This document shows positions 9,149 to 17,032 of a stretch of 64,000 nt of DNA, piece by piece (within the stretch, counting starts at the first letter, position 1; each line of letters opens with the position of its first letter). This DNA is from Paraflavitalea devenefica (GTDB lineage Bacteria > Bacteroidota > Bacteroidia > Chitinophagales > Chitinophagaceae): positions 1 to 64,000 of the forward strand of contig NZ_JAARML010000009.1 in assembly GCF_011759375.1 (NCBI RefSeq), written 5' to 3'. Made by a program: the position numbers and the translations under genes. Under the pieces are notes generated by a model. It saw only the letters and a program-made list of their open reading frames with translations. It made no database searches and was not told the DNA's origin.

Positions 9149-9682
9149 CTAAAGATTTGCAGTAATTGCTTTTATAAAGGGCTCTGACAAAGGGCTCACT
9201 GTTCCTGAAAAGGCTCCGATCATTTTTCCTTCTTTGCTGATGATGAATTTTTGATAATCTCCATTCACCTGCATATCCATCCTGCCGTTTTCTGATTTCC
9301 GGGTACACCACTTGTAAAAACCTGCTATTGTTTCTCCTTTTACTGATGTTTTATTCGCCACCAGCAGATCCGGATGTAGGCCGGACACCCATGTCCTGAT
9401 CTCCTCATTATTCTTCGGTTCTTTATTAAAATCATTGGTGGGAAAAGCAACGACCACGAGCCCGCTTGCAGCATAAGTGCGGCACAGTGTATCCAGTTGA
9501 AGCAGTTGTGTATGCCGTTCGCTGCCGGAGGCTATATTGACCACCACGATCAACTTGCCCCGGAGTTTATTGAAGTCGATCTCGCCCCCCGCCACAGCAC
9601 CAGCTTTGTAGTCATACACTGATTTCTGTGCGAAGCCAATCATCGTTATCAACAGAAAAAAAGAAAGGATAGTTAGTTTCAT
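9149..9682 (-). CDS. Exported glutathione-peroxidase-like (thioredoxin-fold) protein lacking the catalytic residues
   Basis: A 177-residue protein starting at MKLTILSFFLLITMIGFAQ, a clean signal peptide; an upstream in-frame ATG at 9709 would only add residues ahead of it. The fold signature of the glutathione peroxidase family is visible: NIAS at about 49-52, FPTNDF near 80-85, and DYQKFII near 142-148. The catalytic set is gone. The peroxidatic Cys of NVASxCG is Ser54, the Gln of FxxQEP is replaced (NKEP, one residue shorter), and the Trp-Asn of WNFxKF is Gly-Asp. It is therefore probably not a peroxidase. It is first in the close-packed run of YD, RHS and small exported genes (57 bp gap), suggesting a binding or chaperone-like role in the periplasm, which is inference. 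Confidence 0.8.
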   Translation of the reverse strand: MKLTILSFFLLITMIGFAQKSVYDYKAGAVAGGEIDFNKLRGKLIVVVNIASGSERHTQLLQLDTLCRTYAASGLVVVAFPTNDFNKEPKNNEEIRTWVSGLHPDLLVANKTSVKGETIAGFYKWCTRKSENGRMDMQVNGDYQKFIISKEGKMIGAFSGTVSPLSEPFIKAITANL

Positions 9683-9709
9683 ATTGCGGTGGTTTAAGGT
9701 TATTATCAT

Positions 9710-9856
9710 TTATACATAAAGGTTTCTGTTCCAATCCCAGCCGTTTTCGGTGAGCCCTTTGGGCAGGTGGTCCAGCGTCTGAAGGTGGTGTTCGTTAAAC
9801 CGGGGAAGAAAGTTGATGAACTGATCTGTGAAAGATACTCTGCCTGTTTTTGGCAT
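9710..9856 (-). pseudogene. 48-residue ORF, possible C-terminal relic of a lost gene
   Basis: A short frame starting MPKTGRVSFTDQF and ending NGWDWNRNLYV, with its stop 27 bp before the start of the peroxidase-like gene. The composition (amphipathic, FINFLPRF followed by HHLQTLDHLPKG, aromatic end) looks like a genuine protein C-terminus, unlike the overlapping longer frame at 9706-9978. A stop codon lies 14 codons upstream of the ATG. It could be a real small protein or the decayed 3' end of a larger gene. I do not recognise the family. Confidence 0.35.
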
Positions 9857-10053
9857 TTGCGGGCAGGCAAAGGGGGATGAATAGGATAAGTATTCTCATG
9901 GACTGTCAGGTTTGGTGTTGGCGGATGCTCTGTTGCTGTTCCTCTCCCTGAAGTAAAGAATAAATTTTCAACCGGCAAAGAACAAACTATTAAATATGAA
10001 GTTTCACTCCATAAATGTGCCCTTTGGACAGCCTGACAGTTGATTTTTATTTA

Positions 10054-12117
10054 TTACCGGGTTATAAACATTAACTGTACCCTAAACTCCGATTTACTTT
10101 TGCTATTCAGCTCATCCAACCCGCTGCCAGTAGTCGTTTCGGACGGAAATAAGAACTGCGACCAGCGGAACCACAGCAGACAATCTATTTTACTGTTTCT
10201 TTTGCGCCGGAGCATCCGGGAGATGTTTTGGCGGAGGTTGATATAATACCGTAGCCCTTTATCCTGGAATATAGGAATAGAGAAATAGTATTGCACATCC
10301 TGTTCATAAGCATAGATCCGGGCATTATAGCCGTCCGTTTCAAAGAAATGCAGGCGCATATTGGCAGCGAAAGACCGCTCCGGTGCGTAGGCGATTTCTG
10401 TGAATGCAGAAAAACCTTTCTCTGTACGAGCCTGCTCACCTCCCTGGTACCAGGCCAGCTCTACCCTGCTTTTCAACATTATGGTACGCGATGTTTGAAA
10501 TATGACCTGCGTACGCCAGTTTTGCCGCACCGCATTGACCACCGGTTTTAAAGGTATATCAGCATCTGCTCCGTTAGCCCGTTTATGTTCATGCCGGTAG
10601 CGGCATAGCCACTCTACCACTTTATTGGGTTTATACATTAGTTGTATTAGGTAATCGCCTCCGTTACCCGGCGCATTAACCCGGTATTTTAACCAGGGAA
10701 AGCGGAAACAATCGGCATAGGCATCCAGTTGCCAGGCAGGCGCAGGCCGCAGGGTAAGCCCTGCATATAAACCCTCTTCATTACCTGGTAAATAATTTTC
10801 AGTAAAAGCATTCCCCTGCAAAGCCTGGTATGCTTTATCCAGGCGCCGGTACACGAGGCCAATGTCGGCCTTAGGGTCCAGGCTCATGAGCAGACCACCC
10901 AGGAAGGCCTTGTGTAAATTTTGGTCAATCGCCACCTCACCATACAGATGCATGTTGCGATGGGTGAAACTGTAATCAATGCTATGATTGCTCCAGCGCC
11001 GGCCTTCCACCGCAAAAATATCATAAGGCTCAGGAGATGATTGCAACGGCCGGGAGAAATGATAGTACACGGTATTGATGCCAATATGCCCCTGTAGACG
11101 GCTGTATTTAATAGTACCACCCGCTGCGATACGGCTTAGATTATGACGGTCATTCAACTCCGCCCCGGTGCGGTGGTAACCGGTAGTGAGTATGGAAGTA
11201 ACGCTATCATTTTTCAGGTTGGCATCCAGCTTACGAAAGGAACCAAATAAAGTGGCTTCCCAGTTCTTATGTTGCAGCGTAATGCCCGCACCCCGGTGAA
11301 AATAATATTCACCTGCTGCATTGTAGGGCTTCAGTACCGGTCCCTGGCGCTTTACCTGTAATACAGCAGCGCTTTTCTTAAAGGCAAGGCTTTGCCAGTG
11401 AATGAGCCCCTGCCCCATGTTGACCGTGAAATCTCCGAGCGCCAATGCTTTTACTTTGCCCAGTTTACGGGCAAAGCAATGGAAGGAATAGTGATCAAAT
11501 CCTGCTGGCTGTGATCCATTGAAAAACGATTCGCCCGCATCTTTATCGGCCGTGATGCCATATTGTAACCCGTTATGATAGTTATACCGGTACCGGGAAA
11601 AGATACGTTGCGGGCTTCCCTGGTAATGGGCCTTATCTGCCGCAGCCGGCGGTTGAAAGCCTTTTGCTCTTTCCAATACCTGTGATAGTCTTACCAGCAG
11701 GGAATGTTCGCCATCACGAAAGCGGTGACCTGCTGGCGCAACAGGGCTTGCTGCTGCATCCAATACTACCAGCGGTAGCAGTTGCCGGATGGTATGCACA
11801 TCCCATCCCGGAATGGCTTGCAGTTCATGCAGGCTCACCAACCTGCCAAAGAGATGACGATGGCGCAGGAAGCTGGCCACCTGCAAAGCATTTAACATAG
11901 GCAGTGCTTCCAGGTCGGCAGCATTGGCTTTATTGAGGTCCAGCGGATGGCGGCGGAAATATTCCACCTGCTGCCAATTGGTATCATCCTCTGTTTCTGC
12001 TTCCGTTACTTCAGCCTGATTTTCCAGTTGCTGTTCCTGTGTGGGTAAGGGTTCTTTTTCCTGCGCACCGGCTGTATAGCCCGCCAGCAGTAAGCTTATA
12101 ATGATGGCTGCTTTCAT
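10054..12117 (-). CDS. Helix-hairpin-helix domain outer-membrane protein
   Basis: A 687-residue protein with a signal peptide (MKAAIIISLLLAGYTAGAQ). Residues about 55-120 hold ComEA-like helix-hairpin-helix motifs (LDLNKANAADLEALPML, then LHELQAIPGWDVHTIRQLLPL). The remaining about 550 residues are rich in alternating aromatic/polar beta strands (for example YHFSRPLQ, YYINLRQNISR), as in an outer-membrane barrel. This two-part architecture is common and conserved in Bacteroidota, but its function is not established; HhH modules usually bind DNA non-specifically. It overlaps the upstream barrel gene by 4 bp at 12114-12117, so the two are co-transcribed. Confidence 0.8.
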   Translation of the reverse strand: MKAAIIISLLLAGYTAGAQEKEPLPTQEQQLENQAEVTEAETEDDTNWQQVEYFRRHPLDLNKANAADLEALPMLNALQVASFLRHRHLFGRLVSLHELQAIPGWDVHTIRQLLPLVVLDAAASPVAPAGHRFRDGEHSLLVRLSQVLERAKGFQPPAAADKAHYQGSPQRIFSRYRYNYHNGLQYGITADKDAGESFFNGSQPAGFDHYSFHCFARKLGKVKALALGDFTVNMGQGLIHWQSLAFKKSAAVLQVKRQGPVLKPYNAAGEYYFHRGAGITLQHKNWEATLFGSFRKLDANLKNDSVTSILTTGYHRTGAELNDRHNLSRIAAGGTIKYSRLQGHIGINTVYYHFSRPLQSSPEPYDIFAVEGRRWSNHSIDYSFTHRNMHLYGEVAIDQNLHKAFLGGLLMSLDPKADIGLVYRRLDKAYQALQGNAFTENYLPGNEEGLYAGLTLRPAPAWQLDAYADCFRFPWLKYRVNAPGNGGDYLIQLMYKPNKVVEWLCRYRHEHKRANGADADIPLKPVVNAVRQNWRTQVIFQTSRTIMLKSRVELAWYQGGEQARTEKGFSAFTEIAYAPERSFAANMRLHFFETDGYNARIYAYEQDVQYYFSIPIFQDKGLRYYINLRQNISRMLRRKRNSKIDCLLWFRWSQFLFPSETTTGSGLDELNSKSKSEFRVQLMFITR

Positions 12118-12962
12118 TGCTGGTCTTTCTTTTTAGCGTTGAAAATGAGCAGGAGACCGGGCGTAATGCCCAGTTGGGGGTGATAGCTGGCTGTAATATC
12201 GGTCCGTATGTTTTTCCAGGCCCAGCCCGCTCCCAGAAAAGGCGAAGTAGTGGCCGTAGCCATACCGGCCCGGATAAAGAATCTTTTGTCGGGCACATAC
12301 TGCATGCCTACCTGCACATTCACCGGCTTCTCTTCCGCTTTTATCATATCGGCACTGAGCAGCAGCTTTTCAGAAATTTCATAGCCTCCTCCTGCTTTGT
12401 AAACCCAGGCCATTTTTTCCTGTCCCTGCTTGCCAAACTTTCCGCCGGAAGGGTTAAACAGGTGCATACCGATATGCACCTGATCGGTAATATGCCAGAG
12501 AGTACCTATTTCCACCGTTACCGCTCCATCGCTTCCATAACCTGCCGCCCGGATCATGGCATAGTTGAACTGGATGCCCAGGTCTACCTGCCCCAGCTTT
12601 TTTCCATAGGCTAGACCGACCTGCGATTCATTGTATTCGCCCGATCCCTGGTAATGGGCTGCGAAGCCCCACCCGCCCAGACTGGTGGGCATTGCCACGA
12701 CGGCGCTGTAACTGGTCAACTGTTCCAGCAGGAACCTTCTTTCGACGTACACACCTCCGCCTGCCTGCGGCAGGCGGGCCAGTGCGGCCTGATTGGCCGT
12801 GGCCGAAAAAACATCCACAAAATGGTAACTGTAAGCCCCCTGCCCTATGTAAGGGGCAGCCTGGGGATAACGAAGTGATTGTGCGGCGGCCGGCCATACG
12901 GCCAAGCAGTAACAGGATAGCAACCATGCTTTCAGGTTGCCGGGCAAGCAATAGTTTTTCAA
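12114..12962 (-). CDS. PorV/PorQ-like outer-membrane barrel protein
   Basis: A 282-residue protein with an N-terminal signal region (AWLLSCYCLAVWPAAAQ) followed by repeated amphipathic beta strands and conserved turns (SATANQAALA, GVAYGKKLG-like, NPSGGKFG, AGAGWAWKN-like). The overall pattern is that of the FadL-related PorV/PorQ family, which includes T9SS accessory barrels; a firm subfamily call is not possible by eye. It overlaps the helix-hairpin-helix gene by 4 bp, and the pair forms an operon. A perfect 9-bp-stem palindrome (12757-12777) is embedded in frame and encodes LPQAGGG. Confidence 0.65.
   Translation of the reverse strand: MKNYCLPGNLKAWLLSCYCLAVWPAAAQSLRYPQAAPYIGQGAYSYHFVDVFSATANQAALARLPQAGGGVYVERRFLLEQLTSYSAVVAMPTSLGGWGFAAHYQGSGEYNESQVGLAYGKKLGQVDLGIQFNYAMIRAAGYGSDGAVTVEIGTLWHITDQVHIGMHLFNPSGGKFGKQGQEKMAWVYKAGGGYEISEKLLLSADMIKAEEKPVNVQVGMQYVPDKRFFIRAGMATATTSPFLGAGWAWKNIRTDITASYHPQLGITPGLLLIFNAKKKDQQ
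12757..12777. repeat. Perfect palindrome inside the PorV/PorQ-like gene
   Basis: A 9-bp perfect stem (CCGCCTGCC and GGCAGGCGG) with a 3-base TGC centre. It is read in frame as part of the barrel gene (residues about 62-68). Palindromes of this CCTGCC/GGCAGG type are common as dispersed intergenic repeats in Bacteroidota; an exonic copy is unusual. Confidence 0.7.
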
Positions 12963-13021
12963 GCAATTGGTTTTGGACTGGAAAAACTAACGTAAAAATT
13001 TAGGAAACAGATTAGCAATGT

Positions 13022-13029
13022 TACCTTTG
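13022..13029 (+). promoter_or_regulatory. TAnnTTTG -7 element of folD
   Basis: TACCTTTG matches the Bacteroidota -7 consensus exactly and ends only 4 bases before the folD ATG at 13034, so transcription should begin at or next to the start codon. The -33 element is weak (TTTA near 12999). Confidence 0.6.
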
Positions 13030-13033
13030 CGCC

Positions 13034-13909
13034 ATGCAAATTTTAGATGGGCAGCTTGTATCACAGGCTACAAAGGATGAATTGAAGATAAAGGTAGGTC
13101 AGTTAAGGACCGAAGGCAAGAAGATACCCCACCTGGCGGCCGTGCTGGTGGGCAATAATGGCGCCAGCGAAACGTATGTAGGTTCCAAAGTAAGGACTTG
13201 TGAAGAGATAGGCTTCAAATCCACCCTGATACGCCTGGATGAGAACATCAGCGAGTATAAATTACTGAAGGAAATTGAGGCGCTGAATAATGATCCTGAT
13301 ATTGATGGTATCCTGGTACAGCTCCCCCTGCCCAAACATATTTCCGATGAAGAGGTGATCAATACTATTGATCCTTCCAAGGATGTAGATGGTTTTCATC
13401 CTATCAGCGTAGGCCGGCTGGTACAGGGTCTGCCCACTTTTGTGGCGGCTACCCCGCATGGCATTATGCTGATCCTGGAGCATTATAAGGTCGAAACAAA
13501 AGGCAAACATGCCGTAGTAATAGGCCGCAGCAATATTGTAGGCCGCCCCATGAGCATTTTGCTGAGCGCCAATACCAATCCCGGTAACTGTACCGTTACC
13601 CTTTGTCATTCGCAAACTAAAAACCTGAAGGAGCTTTGCCTGCAGGCCGATATTATCGTAGCTGCCCTGGGCAAACCCGAGTTCCTGACTGCCGACATGG
13701 TGAAGGAAGGAGCGGTGGTAATTGATGTAGGCATTACCCGCGTGGCTGACGCCTCCAAGAAACGTGGCTATTCCATTAAAGGCGACGTGGACTTTACCAA
13801 CGTATCTCCTAAATGCAGTTATATCACCCCCGTGCCGGGCGGTGTAGGTCCTATGACCATTGCCGCCCTGATGAAGAATACCTATGCGGCTTGCCTGGCG
13901 AAGAATTAG
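13034..13909 (+). CDS. folD: Bifunctional methylenetetrahydrofolate dehydrogenase / cyclohydrolase FolD
   Basis: A 291-residue cytosolic enzyme that interconverts 5,10-methylene-, methenyl- and 10-formyl-tetrahydrofolate. Family signatures are clear: YVGSKVRTCEEIG with the catalytic Lys region (about 50-60), DGILVQLPLPKHI (about 95-107), PSKDVDGFHP, VVIGRSNIVGRP in the NAD(P)-binding part (about 162-172), and PVPGGVGPMTIAALMKNT near the C-terminus. The length is normal for the family. Transcription is probably leaderless from the TACCTTTG element just upstream. The last bases of folD contain the TTG of the queE promoter. Confidence 0.97.
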   Translation: MQILDGQLVSQATKDELKIKVGQLRTEGKKIPHLAAVLVGNNGASETYVGSKVRTCEEIGFKSTLIRLDENISEYKLLKEIEALNNDPDIDGILVQLPLPKHISDEEVINTIDPSKDVDGFHPISVGRLVQGLPTFVAATPHGIMLILEHYKVETKGKHAVVIGRSNIVGRPMSILLSANTNPGNCTVTLCHSQTKNLKELCLQADIIVAALGKPEFLTADMVKEGAVVIDVGITRVADASKKRGYSIKGDVDFTNVSPKCSYITPVPGGVGPMTIAALMKNTYAACLAKN

Positions 13910-13920
13910 GCGTAATTTTG
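13891..13920 (+). promoter_or_regulatory. Promoter of queE (TTG - 19 bp - TAATTTTG)
   Basis: TTG at 13891-13893, a 19-bp spacer, then TAATTTTG at 13913-13920, a perfect TAnnTTTG. The ATG of queE at 13926 begins 5 bases later. The -33 part lies inside the 3' end of folD, so queE has its own promoter although it is adjacent to folD. Confidence 0.65.
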
Positions 13921-13925
13921 CCCCC

Positions 13926-14549
13926 ATGGAAGTAAGTGCAGTACCGGCTGTGATCAGTTTGCCCGTGATGGAAGCCTTTTATACCATTCAGGGAGAAGGG
14001 TATTACCAGGGCAAGGCCGCCTATTTTATCCGGCTGGGCGGATGTGATGTAGGCTGCGTATGGTGTGATGTGAAAGAAAGCTGGGACGCCGCCAAACACC
14101 CCCTCCAAAGTATTGATGAAATGGTATCCGCCGCTGCTGCCTGGCCCGGCCGGATGGCCGTGGTCACCGGCGGAGAACCCCTGATGCATAACCTGGATGC
14201 CCTCACCGCAGCGCTCCATGAAGCTGGTTTCCAGACAAATATTGAAACCTCCGGCTCCTCCCCCCTGAGCGGGGAATGGGACTGGATCTGCCTATCGCCC
14301 AAAAAGTTCAAGTTCCCCCTGCCGGAGGTCCTCCCCCTGGCCAATGAACTGAAGGTGGTGATTTTCAATAAGAGCGACTTCGCCTGGGCCGAAAAGTATG
14401 CCGCCCAGGTATCTCCCTCCTGTAAATTGTACCTGCAGCCGGAATGGGACAAATCGAAGGAGATGACCCCCCTGATCATTGAATATATTAAAGAAAATCC
14501 TCAATGGGAGTTCTCCCTCCAGATCCATAAGTACATCAACGTACCCTGA
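13926..14549 (+). CDS. queE: 7-carboxy-7-deazaguanine synthase QueE (radical SAM)
   Basis: A 207-residue radical SAM enzyme that converts 6-carboxy-tetrahydropterin to 7-carboxy-7-deazaguanine in queuosine biosynthesis. Residues 13-26 read PVMEAFYTIQGEG, and the cluster motif is C40-x3-C44-x2-C47 (GGCDVGCVWCDVKESWDA), the spacing of the Bacteroidota QueE group. VTGGEPLMHN and ETSGSSP follow. I chose the ATG at 13926, 5 bases after a perfect -7 element; an upstream in-frame ATG at 13884 lies within folD and would place that promoter inside the gene. Its partners (PTPS/QueD-like paralogs) are at 40 kb. Confidence 0.93.
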   Translation: MEVSAVPAVISLPVMEAFYTIQGEGYYQGKAAYFIRLGGCDVGCVWCDVKESWDAAKHPLQSIDEMVSAAAAWPGRMAVVTGGEPLMHNLDALTAALHEAGFQTNIETSGSSPLSGEWDWICLSPKKFKFPLPEVLPLANELKVVIFNKSDFAWAEKYAAQVSPSCKLYLQPEWDKSKEMTPLIIEYIKENPQWEFSLQIHKYINVP

Positions 14550-14672
14550 CAGATCCGGCCCGGAAATTGAAATAATCTGTTGTTACTTACGTTTTTAACA
14601 ATTGGGCCCTATCTTCAGGGAAGAAAATATCGTCTAAGGATAAAAGGCCGTCTGAACCACAAAAATGTTAGC

Positions 14673-16589
14673 ATGGGCATTAAACGCTTCTGTACCATAT
14701 TGTCATTTCTTATTCTTCCTGTATTGGTCATAGCTCAATATGATCCCTCCAAAATGAAGCGGAAAGCAGTGGAGCTTTATGAAAGGGGCATCAGGCAAGC
14801 CCAGGAAGACGATTTTAAAGGTGGTATCAATACCTTGAAGGAGGCTGTAAAAATAGAGCCTCGTTTCCTCGATGCCTATCTCTCCATTGCCGGCATGTAC
14901 GGCGAACTAAAAGATTACCAGGGCTCCATTGAAAATTATGAAAAGGCCAAAGCGATTGATGCCGCTTATTTCAAAGATTTCAACCTTCCCTTTTCTATCA
15001 ACTTAGCCGGCAAAGGCGAATTCGCCAAAGCCCTTGAAGCAGTGAACGAGTTCCTGACCATTCCCAACCTGCATGAACAGAGCGTCAAAGCCGGGGAATT
15101 CCGCCGGAAAAGCTACCAGTTTGCCATTGAATACGCCAAACAAAAGCCGTTGCTGGATTATAAGTTTGAACCCCAGAATATGGGCGACAGTGTGAATTCT
15201 GTTTTTTCGGAATACTACCCTACCCTTACGATTGATGGCAATGAACTGATCATCACCCGCCGGGTAAAACATTATAATGAAGATTTTTTTGGCACTACCC
15301 GTGTGAATGGCAGGTGGTCTAAAGCCACGCCCCTTTCCGGCGATATTAATACCGATGCCAATGAAGGCGCCCAAACAATCTCCCAGGACGGGCAATGGCT
15401 GATTTTCACCGGCTGTAATTTCCCTGATGGCTATGGTAGCTGCGACTTGTATATTTCTTACCTCACTAACGACGGATGGAGCGCCCCCGTGAACCTGGGC
15501 AAGCGGGTGAATAGTGATGCCTGGGAATCGGCCCCCTCTTTATCGCCCGATAAGCGCGACCTGTATTTTGCCAGCAAACGCAATGACGGCTATGGCGGCA
15601 GTGATATTTATGTAAGCCATTATTTACCCAACGGACAATGGAGTGAAGCAGAGAACCTCGGCCCCGAAGTAAATACGGCCGGAGATGAAAGCTGCCCTTT
15701 TATGCATGCCGATAACCAGACTTTGTATTTCACCTCCAATGGTCACCTGGGCTATGGCGGCGATGACCTGTTTGTGATTAAGAAAGGCTCTAAAGACACC
15801 TGGGGCAAGGCGATGAACCTGGGCTACCCCATTAATACGATCGAAAATGAAGGCAGCCTGATCGTAGCGGCAGACGGTAAAACGGCTTATTACGCCAGCG
15901 ACCGCAGCGACAGCAGGGGCGGACTGGATATTTATACATTTGAGTTAAGGAATGATATACGTCCGGCCAGAACGCTTTGGGTGAAAGGAAAGGTATTTGA
16001 CAAGAAAACGACCAAAGGATTGCCTTCTGCTATTGAATTGACCGACCTCGCCACCCAGGAGGTGATGAGCAAGGTGCAAACAGATGAAACAGGTAATTAC
16101 CTGGTTACTTTACCAGTGGGAAAAGATTATGCCTTTAATGTGAACCGTAAAGGATACCTGTTCTTCTCTGATAATTTCTCCCTGAGCCAGAAAGCGCCCG
16201 ACTCCACATACCATATAGATATCCCATTACAGCCACTGGAAGCCAATGCTTCTATTGTGCTGAAGAATATTTTCTTCGACACCAGGCAATTTAGCCTGAA
16301 GCCGGAATCTACCACTGAACTGGATAAACTGTTTGTTTTGTTGCGCGACAATCCTACACTGCGCATACAGATCAGCGGTCATACCGATAATGTAGGCAAG
16401 CCGGAAGATAACCTCGTACTGTCTAACAATCGCGCACAGGCTGTGGTGAAATACCTGGTGAGCAAAGGCATTGATCAGCAACGCCTGTCATTCAAAGGCT
16501 TTGGCGAAACTGTGCCCGTAGCCGATAATGCTACCGAAGAAGGCCGCGCGCAGAACAGGCGCACAGAGATGAAGGTGATTAGTCATTAA
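14673..16589 (+). CDS. PorE-like outer-membrane protein: TPR, WD40-like (PD40) propeller, regulatory-like domain, OmpA domain
   Basis: A 638-residue protein beginning MGIKRFCTILSFLILPVLVIAQ (signal peptide); an in-frame start at 14580 would bury this peptide. Domain order: TPR repeats (about 35-120), PD40/WD40-like beta-propeller repeats (DLYFASKRNDGYGGSDIYVS and similar, about 170-430), a carboxypeptidase-regulatory-like beta sandwich (about 455-530), and an OmpA C-terminal peptidoglycan-binding domain (about 535-638, with SGHTDNVG and NRRTEMKV). This is exactly the architecture of PorE, the T9SS component that links the secretion apparatus to peptidoglycan. No lipobox Cys is visible. The PorE assignment is likely but several paralogs with this layout occur per genome. 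Confidence 0.85.
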   Translation: MGIKRFCTILSFLILPVLVIAQYDPSKMKRKAVELYERGIRQAQEDDFKGGINTLKEAVKIEPRFLDAYLSIAGMYGELKDYQGSIENYEKAKAIDAAYFKDFNLPFSINLAGKGEFAKALEAVNEFLTIPNLHEQSVKAGEFRRKSYQFAIEYAKQKPLLDYKFEPQNMGDSVNSVFSEYYPTLTIDGNELIITRRVKHYNEDFFGTTRVNGRWSKATPLSGDINTDANEGAQTISQDGQWLIFTGCNFPDGYGSCDLYISYLTNDGWSAPVNLGKRVNSDAWESAPSLSPDKRDLYFASKRNDGYGGSDIYVSHYLPNGQWSEAENLGPEVNTAGDESCPFMHADNQTLYFTSNGHLGYGGDDLFVIKKGSKDTWGKAMNLGYPINTIENEGSLIVAADGKTAYYASDRSDSRGGLDIYTFELRNDIRPARTLWVKGKVFDKKTTKGLPSAIELTDLATQEVMSKVQTDETGNYLVTLPVGKDYAFNVNRKGYLFFSDNFSLSQKAPDSTYHIDIPLQPLEANASIVLKNIFFDTRQFSLKPESTTELDKLFVLLRDNPTLRIQISGHTDNVGKPEDNLVLSNNRAQAVVKYLVSKGIDQQRLSFKGFGETVPVADNATEEGRAQNRRTEMKVISH

Positions 16590-16639
16590 TCTGAACCAGG
16601 ATTGGAAGGATTGAATGGGGCGTTTGTAGGGTGCAGCAA

Positions 16640-16954
16640 TCAAACTGCATGACGGTGTTTCCAAAACACTTTCACCGCTCTCATATCCACTTTTTTTCTT
16701 GCTTGTGCCAGATCATAGTTTTCCTGCGCATGTAACCAAAATTGCGGCGTTGTATTGAAAGCTTTGCCCAGCTTTAAAGCCATTTCCGGTGTAATGCTCT
16801 GCTTACCATTGATAATGGCAGACAAAGTTTTCCTTGTCGTGTCGAGACCTTTGGCTACCTCTTCAATTGTGAAGTTTTTACCTGTTTCTTCGCGAAGACC
16901 TTCAATCGTTTCGCGTATCAATTCGCCCGGATGGGCGGGGTCAAACATTGGCAT
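16640..16954 (-). CDS. higA: HigA-family antitoxin, apparently orphan
   Basis: A 104-residue XRE helix-turn-helix protein of the HigA addiction-module family: HPGELIRETIEGLR at the N-terminus, HTH with IEEVAKGLDTTRKTLSAIINGKQSITPEMALKL (in parts), and the FWLHAQENYDLAQARK C-terminal signature. In normal modules the RelE-fold toxin gene higB is just upstream. Here the 78 bp upstream lead straight to the divergent dprA, and downstream is the 3' end of the PorE-like gene, so no toxin gene is present. It may act as a solitary repressor, possibly on the shared higA-dprA intergenic region. Confidence 0.9.
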   Translation of the reverse strand: MPMFDPAHPGELIRETIEGLREETGKNFTIEEVAKGLDTTRKTLSAIINGKQSITPEMALKLGKAFNTTPQFWLHAQENYDLAQARKKVDMRAVKVFWKHRHAV

Positions 16955-17032
16955 AAATCTAACAAGTAGTTGTTTCTATATCTTTTACTAAATTAGTATA
17001 TTTTTACATATATTCATAGCTGAGTTCATGCT

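Noticed and set aside
9149..9682. Functional glutathione peroxidase
   Set aside because: The catalytic Cys, Gln, Trp and Asn are all replaced, so peroxidase activity is not supported.
9706..9978. 90-codon minus-strand frame upstream of the peroxidase-like gene
   Set aside because: Proline/threonine-rich with no plausible domain; the overlapping 48-codon frame reads more like protein.
13262..13927. 221-codon minus-strand frame opposite folD
   Set aside because: Mirror frame of a conserved enzyme gene; no independent signals.
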